Shown: positions 24,451 through 31,380, counted from the stretch's first letter. The stretch: 37,701 nt of DNA from JAAAOH01 sp046540795 (GCA_046540795.1 JBKHEN010000004.1:1-37701); one strand, 5' to 3'. The notes: generated by a model not told the origin, from the sequence alone. Numbers and translations: made by a program.

Positions 24451-25947
24451 ATGGGTGCTCCGCAGTTTCCCGCTCGTCTGGAAAACACATCGTTCTTCAT
24501 GGTCGGAATAAAGGGAACCGGTATGGAGGCTCTCACCGAGGTGCTGGTGCGTGGCGGAGCACGGGTTGCGGGATCGGACACCGAGGAGGTGTTCTACACG
24601 GATGCGGTGCTCGAGGGACTCGGAATCCCCGTGTACACCGGCTTCGATGCGGAGACGCTGCCGGCGGATGCGGATGTGGTGGTGCATTCCGCCGCTTACG
24701 ATCGGGAGCGCAATCCGCAGCTCGTGGCGGCGCGGCAACGGGGCTTGCCGATATTCACCTATACGGAGGCCCTCGGAGAAATCTCCCGGGGCACGTGGTC
24801 GGTAGGCGTAGCGGGCGTTCACGGGAAGACGACCACCACGGCGATGATCGGCACGATGGTGAAGGGGCTCGGCCTGCCGGGGACGGTGCTCGTGGGGAGC
24901 GCGGTGGCCAACTTCTCCGGCATGTCGACCTACTCCGCAGGCCGCGCGTTCTTCGTTGCCGAAACCTGCGAGTACCGCAGGCATTTTCTGGACTTTCACC
25001 CCGATATCATCGTTCTCACTAGCGTGGAGCCCGATCATCTCGACTACTATCGCGACTATGCGGATATCCGCGATGCCTTCGTGTCCTTCGCCGAGCGTCT
25101 TCCCGAGGGAGGGGAGCTCATCTACAGCGCGGATAATGCGGGCGCCGTCGAGGTGTCCGACATCATAGCCGCTCGACGTCCCGACATCCGCCGAACCCCC
25201 TACGGTCGGCGGGCCGACGGCCCCTTCGGGCTGCGCTCGGTTGCGACGCACCCCGGACGTACGACGTTTCGGCCGGCCGGCGCCGCCGCGGATTTTACCC
25301 TCCGGCTTCCCGGTGAGCACAACGCGGAGAACGCAGTGGCTGCTCTGTGCGTGATCTCACGGCTGGCGGACAGGACGGACACGGCGGAGAGCGGCGGAGA
25401 GCATGGCCGGGGTCCGGAAGGACGGATTCCGGAAGGACGGATTCCGGAAGGGGCGGGAGCAGCCCTCGAAGCATTCTCGGGTACCCGGCGGCGGAGCGAA
25501 ATCATCGGCGAGGCGCGCGGGGTGCTGTTCCTCGACGACTACGGCCATCATCCCACCGCCATTCGAACCACCCTTTCGGGGCTGAGAAAGTTCTATCCCG
25601 GCAGGCGGCTCGTCGTGGATTTCATGTCGCACACGTATTCGCGTACCGCCGCGCTCCTCGATGAGTTCGCAACCTGCTTTGGGGAAGCCGACGAGGTAAT
25701 TCTGCACGAGATCTACGCATCGGCGCGGGAGCAATTCGACGGTTCGATACGCGGAGAGGATCTGGCGCGGGCGGTGGCGGAGCAGCACGGGAAGGTCCGT
25801 TTCATAGAGAAGGTCGAAGGGGCGGAGGAGTTCCTGAAAGGGCGCCTGCGGCCGGGCGACCTCTTCGTTACCATGGGCGCGGGCAACAATTGGGTGCTGT
25901 CCCACAGACTGTACGAGGAGTTCTCGAAGGAGCGGATCGAGACATGA
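24451..25947 (+). CDS. murC: UDP-N-acetylmuramate-L-alanine ligase
   Basis: This 498-residue cytoplasmic ligase adds L-alanine to UDP-MurNAc, the first peptide-stem step of peptidoglycan synthesis. The N-terminal UDP-binding domain starts FMVGIKGTGMEALTEVL and includes VAGSD. The ATP loop GVAGVHGKTTTT is at residues 119-130. Further landmarks are ETCEYRRHFLDFHPD and EPDHLDYYRDY (central domain), LPGEHNAENAVAAL, RRSEIIG and DDYGHHPTAIRTTL (C-terminal domain), and MGAGNNW. A Gly/Arg/Pro/Glu-rich insertion of about 30 residues with a 15-bp tandem repeat sits at ~310-335. Mpl-type ligase is a less likely alternative. It ends in an ATGA overlap with the next gene. Confidence 0.9.
   Translation: MGAPQFPARLENTSFFMVGIKGTGMEALTEVLVRGGARVAGSDTEEVFYTDAVLEGLGIPVYTGFDAETLPADADVVVHSAAYDRERNPQLVAARQRGLPIFTYTEALGEISRGTWSVGVAGVHGKTTTTAMIGTMVKGLGLPGTVLVGSAVANFSGMSTYSAGRAFFVAETCEYRRHFLDFHPDIIVLTSVEPDHLDYYRDYADIRDAFVSFAERLPEGGELIYSADNAGAVEVSDIIAARRPDIRRTPYGRRADGPFGLRSVATHPGRTTFRPAGAAADFTLRLPGEHNAENAVAALCVISRLADRTDTAESGGEHGRGPEGRIPEGRIPEGAGAALEAFSGTRRRSEIIGEARGVLFLDDYGHHPTAIRTTLSGLRKFYPGRRLVVDFMSHTYSRTAALLDEFATCFGEADEVILHEIYASAREQFDGSIRGEDLARAVAEQHGKVRFIEKVEGAEEFLKGRLRPGDLFVTMGAGNNWVLSHRLYEEFSKERIET
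25414..25451 (+). repeat. 15-bp in-frame tandem repeat in murC
   Basis: CCGGAAGGACGGATT at 25414-25428 and 25429-25443 plus a partial third copy, encoding PEGRIPEGRIPEG in a surface insertion of MurC. Confidence 0.9.
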
Positions 25948-26810
25948 GAGGCATGACGGGATTCGGCTATTCGGAGTTTCGCAGTGAGAGCCTGGAGATC
26001 ACCGCGGAGGTCAAATCCTATAACAATCGATACCTCGACCTCTTCGTCAATATGCCGCAGCATCTCGGCCCGCTGGAGCCCGCGGTGCGGGATTTCGTCA
26101 CGCCCTGGGTGGCTCGGGGCCGGGTGGAGGTATATCTTCGCCTCCGGGACCGGGAGTCGGAGGTTTCGGTAGCGGTGGATCGCCCGACGCTTCGCGCCTA
26201 CCGGGATGCCCTCGGCGAGGTGCGTGAGCTCCTCGGGGCACGGGAAGAGGTCGGCTTATCGCACGTCCTGTCTCTCGAGGGAGTATTCGAGGTGAAACGG
26301 GTGCGAGAGATCGAGGAGTACTGGCGCCTGCTGCAGCCTACCCTGGAGGAGGCGTTGCGGGAGTTCGATGCCTTCCGACGGCGGGAGGGAGAGTCAACGC
26401 GGGCCGACCTACAGAAGCACCTGGAACGAGTCCGAGGGGTTGTCGCGGAGCTCGAGGCTCGGGCACCGGAGCTGGAGACGGCCCTGAAACAGAACGTACG
26501 GGAGCGTTTCCGGGAGATGCTCGGCGATGAGGTCGACGAGGATCGGGTGTACGGGGAGACCGCGGCGTTGCTGGTGAAGCATTCGGTGAACGAGGAGCTG
26601 GTACGGCTGCGCGCGCACCTGCAGTCGATGGAGGATACCTTCGGTGCCGAGGGGGCGGTGGCGAAGAAGCTCGACTTTTTCTGCCAAGAGCTCAACCGGG
26701 AGGTGAATACCGTTGCTTCGAAGAGCTTCGCCGCGGACGTGAATCGACGGGTGGTCGAAGCGAAGGACGCCGTAGAGAACATGCGGGAACAGCTGCGTAA
26801 CGTGGAGTAA
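25944..26810 (+). CDS. YicC family endoribonuclease
   Basis: A 288-residue YicC-like protein. The family has been described as an endoribonuclease involved in mRNA and small-RNA turnover. It begins MRGMTGFGYSE, a near-universal family start, followed by EVKSYNNRYLDLFVNMP. The long central helices are charged. The C-terminal DUF1732-type block has EELVRLRAHLQSM, KKLDFFCQELNREVNTVASKS and the terminal VVEAKDAVENMREQLRNVE, all conserved. ATG 25944 overlaps the murC stop. In many bacteria yicC precedes gmk; here a CMP-kinase-like gene follows instead. Confidence 0.93.
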   Translation: MRGMTGFGYSEFRSESLEITAEVKSYNNRYLDLFVNMPQHLGPLEPAVRDFVTPWVARGRVEVYLRLRDRESEVSVAVDRPTLRAYRDALGEVRELLGAREEVGLSHVLSLEGVFEVKRVREIEEYWRLLQPTLEEALREFDAFRRREGESTRADLQKHLERVRGVVAELEARAPELETALKQNVRERFREMLGDEVDEDRVYGETAALLVKHSVNEELVRLRAHLQSMEDTFGAEGAVAKKLDFFCQELNREVNTVASKSFAADVNRRVVEAKDAVENMREQLRNVE

Positions 26811-26815
26811 CGGGA

Positions 26816-27337
26816 GTGAAGATCGCAATTTCCGGAAAGAGCGGCTGCGGTAACTCCACGGTCAGCCGCATCGTCGCAGAACGGCTCGGCCTTAGGCTGG
26901 TCAACTATACCTTCAGGGTCCTTGCCCGTGAACGGGAAATGAGCTTCGAGGAGCTCAGGCGTCAGGCGGAGCATGATCCGAGCGTCGATCGGTACCTCGA
27001 TCAACGACAGGTGGAGCTTGCCGCCGAGGGGGATTGCGTACTCGGGTCCCGGCTTGCCGTGTGGCTCCTCGAAGACGCCGACCTCAAGGTGTATCTTACC
27101 GCGCCCCTGTCGGTCCGCGCGGCTCGCATCCAACGTCGGGAGGGAGGCAGCTTCCAGGAAGTGCTGCGCAAGACTCGGGGCCGGGACGAGCGCGACCGCC
27201 GGCGATATCTCCACCTCTACGGCATAGACAACGACGATTTCGCGTTCGTCGATCTCATCGTAGACACACAGAGTATCCTGCCGGAAGAAGTTGCCGAGCG
27301 CATCATCGAGGCGGTAAGCTCGCTGCCGGAGGTATAG
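26816..27337 (+). CDS. Type-2 (d)CMP kinase-like P-loop protein
   Basis: A 173-residue small kinase resembling archaeal-type cytidylate kinases, which phosphorylate CMP and dCMP. Supporting features are SFEELRRQAEHDP, the VLGSRLAVWLLEDADLKVYLTAPLSVRAARIQRREG core, the RDERDRRRYLHLYGIDNDD lid region and LIVDTQSILPEEVAERI. The P-loop at residues 7-15 is GKSGCGNST: the invariant Walker lysine position (13) is Asn, encoded AAC. The protein is otherwise intact, so this is probably a real variant rather than decay. The start is GTG 26816, five bases after the yicC stop. Confidence 0.8.
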   Translation: MKIAISGKSGCGNSTVSRIVAERLGLRLVNYTFRVLAREREMSFEELRRQAEHDPSVDRYLDQRQVELAAEGDCVLGSRLAVWLLEDADLKVYLTAPLSVRAARIQRREGGSFQEVLRKTRGRDERDRRRYLHLYGIDNDDFAFVDLIVDTQSILPEEVAERIIEAVSSLPEV

Positions 27338-27371
27338 GCTCCTGCCGGGGACGGCAACATGGTCGGAGAAC

Positions 27372-28115
27372 ATGAATCAGGCAACGATTCGTCTCTACGA
27401 GGAGCTGAATCGGTTCGTACCGCAGCCCGAACGTAGCAGAGAGTACCGTCGAGAGTTTATCGGCAACCCGGGTGTGAAGGACCTCATCGAGTCCCTCGGT
27501 GTGCCCCATACCGAGGTCGATATGGTGCTTGCGAACGGGGAGTCGGTGGATTTCGGCTACCAGGTACAGGACGGCGACCGTATCGCGGTCTATCCGGTCT
27601 TCGAGAGCCTCGATGTGGGCCCCGTCTCCCGGGTCAGACGGGAACCGCTGCGGACTCCGCGCTTTATCCTCGACGTTCATCTGGGGAAGCTCGCGCGGCT
27701 GCTTCGCATGCTCGGATTCGATACGCTCTACGATAATACGTGGGATGATCCTGAAATCGTGGAGCGCGGCATTGCCGAGCACCGTATCATTCTAACTCGT
27801 GACGCGGGCCTGCTGAAGCGGCGGGAGGTGACACACGGTTACTTGGTTCGCTCAGACGACCCCTTTGAGCAGGCGGCCGAGGTGACGAAACGATTCGACT
27901 TAACGGAGCGTATCCGGCCGTTCCTCCGCTGCATGGCCTGTAACGGGATGATAGAGCCGGTGAGCCGGGAGGAGGTAGCCGCGGAGCTGCTTCCGGGGAC
28001 CCGCAAGAGCTTTTCTGAGTTCTACCGATGCCGGGACTGCAGGCGCATTTACTGGAAGGGCTCCCATTACGACCGGATGCGCGAGAAGATCGCTCACCTA
28101 CTCGACAGGGAGTAG
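27372..28115 (+). CDS. Mut7-C RNase with N-terminal ubiquitin-like domain
   Basis: A 247-residue two-domain protein. Residues 1-80 form a ubiquitin-like (MoaD/ThiS-type) domain: IRLYEELNRFV, then KDLIESLGVPHTEVDMVLANG and VQDGDRIAVYPVFE. Residues ~95-245 are a Mut7-C RNase domain with the PIN-like active-site elements FILDVHLGKLARLLRMLGFDTLYDN and RIILTRDAGLL, and a zinc ribbon made of CMAC and CRDC. Known family members combine these two domains; the RNA target is unknown. ATG 27372 follows GGAG by five bases. It is last in the murC operon. Confidence 0.9.
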   Translation: MNQATIRLYEELNRFVPQPERSREYRREFIGNPGVKDLIESLGVPHTEVDMVLANGESVDFGYQVQDGDRIAVYPVFESLDVGPVSRVRREPLRTPRFILDVHLGKLARLLRMLGFDTLYDNTWDDPEIVERGIAEHRIILTRDAGLLKRREVTHGYLVRSDDPFEQAAEVTKRFDLTERIRPFLRCMACNGMIEPVSREEVAAELLPGTRKSFSEFYRCRDCRRIYWKGSHYDRMREKIAHLLDRE

Positions 28116-28208
28116 CACGGTCGCGCCGCTCTCTGTGGCACCGAGAGGCCGAGCGTTTCCATCGTCCGCCGCGGACCCGCCCGCCTATCAGCCAACCCGT
28201 CCGATTTT

Positions 28209-28239
28209 ACTTGTCTAGGCAAGTTTTCTGCTTCATATT
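28209..28239 (+). promoter_or_regulatory. Promoter with overlapping palindromic operator
   Basis: TTGTCT (28211-28216), a 17-bp spacer and CATATT (28234-28239). The -35 box lies inside ACTTGTCTAGGCAAGT (28209-28224), a 14-of-16 palindrome of the form seen in GntR/HutC-type operators. Transcription would begin about 28246. No GntR gene is in the window. Confidence 0.45.
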
Positions 28240-28245
28240 TTACTT

Positions 28246-28446
28246 CACATATAGGGCGAAAACGTATTACGCGGTACATTTTGCGTAGGAGGGAGTAAGA
28301 CTACCTAGATAATGTACTGTGTGATAGTGGCATCGGTGGTCGGGATCCTGGCGGCCGTTTCCTATGACGAGATCATCTCCGGCGTTGCCGGTGCCGCTTG
28401 TAACCGGTGCCGCCGGTACAACGGCCGACTCACCATCGGCCCTTTA
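28246..28446 (+). ncRNA. Candidate structured small transcript
   Basis: The 497-bp gap 28116-28612 is the longest gene-free stretch and contains an AT-rich patch unlike its surroundings. Downstream of the candidate promoter lies a hairpin with a continuous 16-bp outer stem, 28265-28280 paired with 28311-28326 (13 Watson-Crick and 3 G-U pairs), and an inner TAGG/CCTA stem. All three non-standard pairs are G-U only if the plus strand is transcribed. Two more hairpins follow (28398-28421 and 28423-28441), the second followed by CTTTAT. A transcript of about 200 nt is inferred. It could be a free RNA or the regulated leader of the small reading frame at 28312. No known RNA family is recognised. 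Confidence 0.4.
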
Positions 28447-28458
28447 TCCAATTTATGA
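28312..28458 (+). CDS. Possible 48-residue small protein
   Basis: ATG 28312 opens a frame of 48 codons with a hydrophobic N-terminus (YCVIVASVVGILAAVSY) and a basic, two-cysteine middle (CNRCRRYNGR). Its start codon lies inside the 16-bp stem and the AGGAGGG at 28287-28293 is in the loop, about 18 bases away, which is too far for efficient initiation. I recognise no homology. It may be a spurious frame within a structured RNA. Confidence 0.2.
   Translation: MYCVIVASVVGILAAVSYDEIISGVAGAACNRCRRYNGRLTIGPLSNL
28423..28446 (+). terminator. Weak terminator-like hairpin
   Basis: GGCCGA (28423-28428) pairs with TCGGCC (28436-28441) around a 7-nt loop and is followed by CTTTAT. The T-run is short. 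It would end the small transcript starting near 28246. Confidence 0.35.
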
Positions 28459-28480
28459 CTTTGACTACCCGAATTTTCTC

Positions 28481-28509
28481 TTGCGAATAGGAGCAATTCG
28501 TACTATAGT
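28481..28509 (+). promoter_or_regulatory. Rubrerythrin promoter with palindromic -10
   Basis: TTGCGA (28481-28486), a 17-bp spacer and TATAGT (28504-28509). The -10 lies within a perfect 12-bp palindrome GTACTATAGTAC (28500-28511). A leader of about 97 nt precedes the rubrerythrin ATG. Confidence 0.6.
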
Positions 28510-28612
28510 ACATGAAAGAACCAGCAAAGAGGTCAGGAAGTGAGAACTGCTCCTACGGCGGCATGACGACCGGCGTATCGGGCCGGCTCACGGCCTGCCC
28601 GAGGAGTACGAG

Positions 28613-29200
28613 ATGGGAAGTATTGTAGGAACGAAGACCGAACGGAATCTGCTTACCGCTTTCGCCGGTGAGTCTCAGGCACGGAACAGATACACCTACT
28701 TCGCCACCAAGGCGGAAGAAGAAGGGTATATTCAGGTAGCTCAGATCTTCATCGAGACGGCTAATCAGGAGCGGGAGCACGCCAAGCGATATTGGTCTTT
28801 CCTCGAAGGAGGTGAGGTGGAGATCAGCTTTGCCTTTCCCGCCGGTTTTGCCGAGGGCGAGGTCGGCAGTACCGTCGACAACCTCGAACACGCGGCTGCG
28901 GGCGAGCACTTCGAATGGACGGAGATGTACAAAGGCTACTCGGAAACCGCACGGGAGGAGGGATTCCCGCGGATAGCGGCTCAGTTCGATGCCATTTGTG
29001 TGGCGGAACAGCAACACGAGAAGCGCTACAACAAGCTGCGCCGAAACATCGAAGACGGCAGTGTATTTCAGCGTGAGCCCGGCACGATCTGGGCTTGTCT
29101 GAACTGCGGCTACATAATCGAGGGCAAAGAGCCCCCGAAGAAGTGCCCCGCCTGTCAGAAGCCACAGGGGTGGTTCGAGCTGGTACGGGAAAACTGGTAA
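28613..29200 (+). CDS. rbr: Rubrerythrin
   Basis: A 195-residue non-haem di-iron peroxidase that reduces hydrogen peroxide to water in anaerobes and microaerophiles. The ferritin-like domain carries the ligand motifs GESQARNRYTYFA, ANQEREHAKRYW, EHAAAGEHFEWTEMY and AEQQHEKRY. The C-terminal rubredoxin-like domain has CLNCGYI and CPACQKPQGWFE, four cysteines binding iron. Length and domain order are standard. ATG 28613 follows GAGGAG by eight bases. It has its own promoter and a strong terminator, so it is a single-gene transcript, in line with oxidative-stress control. Confidence 0.96.
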   Translation: MGSIVGTKTERNLLTAFAGESQARNRYTYFATKAEEEGYIQVAQIFIETANQEREHAKRYWSFLEGGEVEISFAFPAGFAEGEVGSTVDNLEHAAAGEHFEWTEMYKGYSETAREEGFPRIAAQFDAICVAEQQHEKRYNKLRRNIEDGSVFQREPGTIWACLNCGYIIEGKEPPKKCPACQKPQGWFELVRENW

Positions 29201-29251
29201 CGATCTTCACGCTTCGAGGCTGAGCGCGGGATACATCGCACCCGCAAGGAA

Positions 29252-29289
29252 GGCACCGACCGTATGCATGCGGCCGGTGCCTGTTTTTT
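29252..29289 (+). terminator. Rho-independent terminator after rubrerythrin
   Basis: GGCACCG-A-CCG pairs with CGG-C-CGGTGCC (ten Watson-Crick pairs, one mismatch) around TATGCATG, followed by TGTTTTTT. Confidence 0.93.
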
Positions 29290-29291
29290 GC

Positions 29292-29320
29292 TTGAATCGT
29301 GGAGCGATCTGCGGTAGCGT
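29292..29320 (+). promoter_or_regulatory. Promoter of the sugar kinase operon (near-leaderless)
   Basis: TTGAAT (29292-29297), a 17-bp spacer and TAGCGT (29315-29320). Transcription would start about 29327, next to ATG 29329. The -10 box is weak, but the site starts immediately after the rubrerythrin terminator and the gene has no Shine-Dalgarno. Confidence 0.4.
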
Positions 29321-29328
29321 CGGTGTTC

Positions 29329-30513
29329 ATGGATCAGCTCGCGGAAAGCTATAAACGGAAGTTCGGCTCGGCGCCCACCCGCGCCGTCCGCTCGCCCCTT
29401 CGGATATGTCCCCTCGGGGCGCATGTGGATCACCAGGACGGCATCGTCAGCGGGATGGCGCTGACCGATAGCGTGGATCTCGTCTACAGCACCGAAGAAG
29501 ATGGGTACCTTCGGGTGCAGAGCCTCGATTTTCCCGATGAAGAGTACTTCCACGTGGACCAGGTTCCGGATATGGTGCCTACCTTCTGGGGCAACTATCT
29601 CCGCGGAGCGGTGCGCTCGCTCTCTCGGAGCTACAAGCTGCACCGGGGCATCCGCGGCGTCGTGCGCGGAAAGCTGCCCATCGGCGGCTTGAGCTCATCG
29701 GCTGCGGTGACTACGGCGTACCTCATGGCGCTGTGCGACGTGAACGAGATCGAGCTCGAGCCACGGGATCTCATCGATTACAGCCACTGGGTAGAAACGG
29801 ACTTCATCGGGCTCAACAACGGCATCCTCGATCAGTCGGCGAACATTCTCAGCCGTGACGGCCATCTCATGGTCATGGATTGTCGCACCGAAGAGTTCGA
29901 AATGGTGCCCCGTTCATCGGAGATGCCGGAGTTCGATGTCATCATCGTCTATTCGGGAATCAGCACGACGCTGATCAAGACCGACTACAATAACCGCGTG
30001 GATGAGTGCAAAGTGGCCGCGTGGCTGCTCCAGGAGTTGGGCGGGCTTCCGGTCTCGCCGTTCCGGGAGGCGCAGCTGCGTGACATCCCCCGAGAGGTCT
30101 ACCGGGAGCGGGCCGACGCCCTTCCGGGACGCTTTCGTCGGCGGGCGGACCACTATTTCGGCGAGATCGAGCGGGTCAACGCCGGCGTGGAAGCCTGGAG
30201 ACGCGGCGACATCGAGGAGCTCGGCCGACAGATCTTTGCCTCGGGGAGGAGCTCCATCGAGAAGTACGAGAGCGGCTGTCCGGAGCTGATTACCATCTAC
30301 GAAACCCTTGCCGAAAGCGAAGGCGTCTACGGTGCGCGGTTCAGCGGCGCCGGCTATCGCGGCTGCTGCATCGGGTTGGTGGACCCCGCGTACAGGGAAT
30401 CCATTGCGGCGCGAATCGACGCGGTGTACCCGCGGGAGCATCCGGAGTTCAAGGACCATTACCGGGTGTTCTTCAGTCGGACGGACGACGGGGCACGGGT
30501 GTTGCAACTGTGA
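29329..30513 (+). CDS. Galacturonokinase-like GHMP sugar kinase
   Basis: A 394-residue GHMP kinase. The ATP loop is PIGGLSSSAAVTTAYLMAL. In galactokinases the sugar-binding N-terminal motif reads approximately GRVNLIGEHTDY; here it is RICPLGAHVDHQDG, which, with GLNNGILDQSANILS, VMDCRTEEFE and GVYGARFSGAGYRGCC, closely matches my recollection of plant D-galacturonic acid kinase. The likely reaction is therefore phosphorylation of a sugar or uronic acid at C1. ATG 29329 fits the predicted promoter; GTG 29299 is an alternative that would add ten residues. It overlaps the following nucleotidyltransferase gene (GTGA), supporting a kinase-then-nucleotidyl-transfer pathway. Confidence 0.8.
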   Translation: MDQLAESYKRKFGSAPTRAVRSPLRICPLGAHVDHQDGIVSGMALTDSVDLVYSTEEDGYLRVQSLDFPDEEYFHVDQVPDMVPTFWGNYLRGAVRSLSRSYKLHRGIRGVVRGKLPIGGLSSSAAVTTAYLMALCDVNEIELEPRDLIDYSHWVETDFIGLNNGILDQSANILSRDGHLMVMDCRTEEFEMVPRSSEMPEFDVIIVYSGISTTLIKTDYNNRVDECKVAAWLLQELGGLPVSPFREAQLRDIPREVYRERADALPGRFRRRADHYFGEIERVNAGVEAWRRGDIEELGRQIFASGRSSIEKYESGCPELITIYETLAESEGVYGARFSGAGYRGCCIGLVDPAYRESIAARIDAVYPREHPEFKDHYRVFFSRTDDGARVLQL

Positions 30514-31343
30514 CCGGAATCATCCTTGCCGCCGGGTATGCAACGCGGCTGTATCCGCTGACTCGAAACACGCCGAAGCCCTTACTCGAGGTGGCGGGGC
30601 GCAGCATCCTCGACCGGGTCGTCGATAATGCGTTGCGCGTACCCGCTCTGCAGCGATTGATCGTCGTGACCAACGACCGGTTCTACTCCCAGTTTTGCGA
30701 ATGGCGTGACCGGCGGTTCGGTTCGGGCGCCGGAACCGTGACCGGCGGCGGCGACCGCACCGGTGACCGCACCGGCGCCCGCCGCAACAACGACGCCGGG
30801 GGCGGTGCAGGCCGCGGCCCGCGGGTAGAGCTCCTGAACGACGGTACGGTGTCCAATGAGTCACGGCTCGGTGCCGTCTCCGACCTGCATTTAGCCGTAG
30901 AGCAACTGCAGGTCGACGGCGACGCGCTGGTTCTGGCGGGGGACAACCTGTTCGACTTCGAGCTGGCCGACTTTGTCGCGTTTTTCGACAGCGTCGGATA
31001 CGACTGCATTACCGCCCACGAGCTCACCGATCCGGAGAGACTGCGCCGCACCGGCGTGGTCGACCTCGACGACGACGGACGGGTCCTGGAGTTCGCGGAG
31101 AAGCCGGCGGAGCCGCGGTCGACCTGGGCGGCGCCGCCGTTCTACGCCTACACGCGTCGCACCTTGCGTGAGCGATTGCCGGCCTACTTGCGACACGGCG
31201 GGGAAACCGACGCGCCGGGGAGCTTCATCCCATGGCTCATGACACGGGTTCCGGTTTACGCGTTCCGATTCGAGGGCGAGCGCTACGATATCGGCAATCG
31301 GGATAGCTACGATCACGTCTGCCGTGTTTTCTCCGGATACTGA
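30510..31343 (+). CDS. Sugar-1-phosphate nucleotidyltransferase
   Basis: A 277-residue enzyme of the RmlA/GalU/GlmU-type nucleotidyltransferase fold, joining a sugar 1-phosphate to an NTP. The N-terminal signature IILAAGYATRLYPLTRNTPKPLLEVAGRS is clear, the metal-binding Asp is in LVLAGDNLFDFEL, and the sugar-side motif EFAEKPAEP and YDIGNRDSY end the domain. A Gly/Arg/Thr-rich insertion of about 30 residues (~72-102) holds a 12-bp tandem duplication. The GTG start overlaps the kinase stop, so the kinase product is its probable substrate. Nucleotide preference cannot be predicted. Confidence 0.88.
   Translation: MTGIILAAGYATRLYPLTRNTPKPLLEVAGRSILDRVVDNALRVPALQRLIVVTNDRFYSQFCEWRDRRFGSGAGTVTGGGDRTGDRTGARRNNDAGGGAGRGPRVELLNDGTVSNESRLGAVSDLHLAVEQLQVDGDALVLAGDNLFDFELADFVAFFDSVGYDCITAHELTDPERLRRTGVVDLDDDGRVLEFAEKPAEPRSTWAAPPFYAYTRRTLRERLPAYLRHGGETDAPGSFIPWLMTRVPVYAFRFEGERYDIGNRDSYDHVCRVFSGY
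30753..30776 (+). repeat. 12-bp in-frame tandem duplication in the nucleotidyltransferase
   Basis: GACCGCACCGGT and GACCGCACCGGC in succession, encoding DRTGDRTG in a glycine-rich insertion. Confidence 0.85.
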
Positions 31344-31346
31344 GCC

Positions 31347-31370
31347 CCGGGACGACCCCGATCGTCTCGG
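31347..31370 (+). terminator. Hairpin after the nucleotidyltransferase gene
   Basis: CCGGGACGA pairs with TCGTCTCGG (nine pairs, one G-U) around a 6-nt loop three bases after the stop codon. There is no T-run, so it may stabilise the 3' end or act only as a weak terminator. Confidence 0.4.
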
Positions 31371-31380
31371 AAAGCCGTGC

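Noticed and set aside
28116..28612. tRNA gene in the long intergenic gap
   Set aside because: No T-loop, D-loop or CCA-type acceptor arrangement could be found; the hairpins do not form a cloverleaf.
28512..28628. Small frame starting at ATG 28512 upstream of rubrerythrin
   Set aside because: Its ATG lies at or before the predicted transcription start of rbr, it has no ribosome-binding site and it overlaps rbr out of frame.
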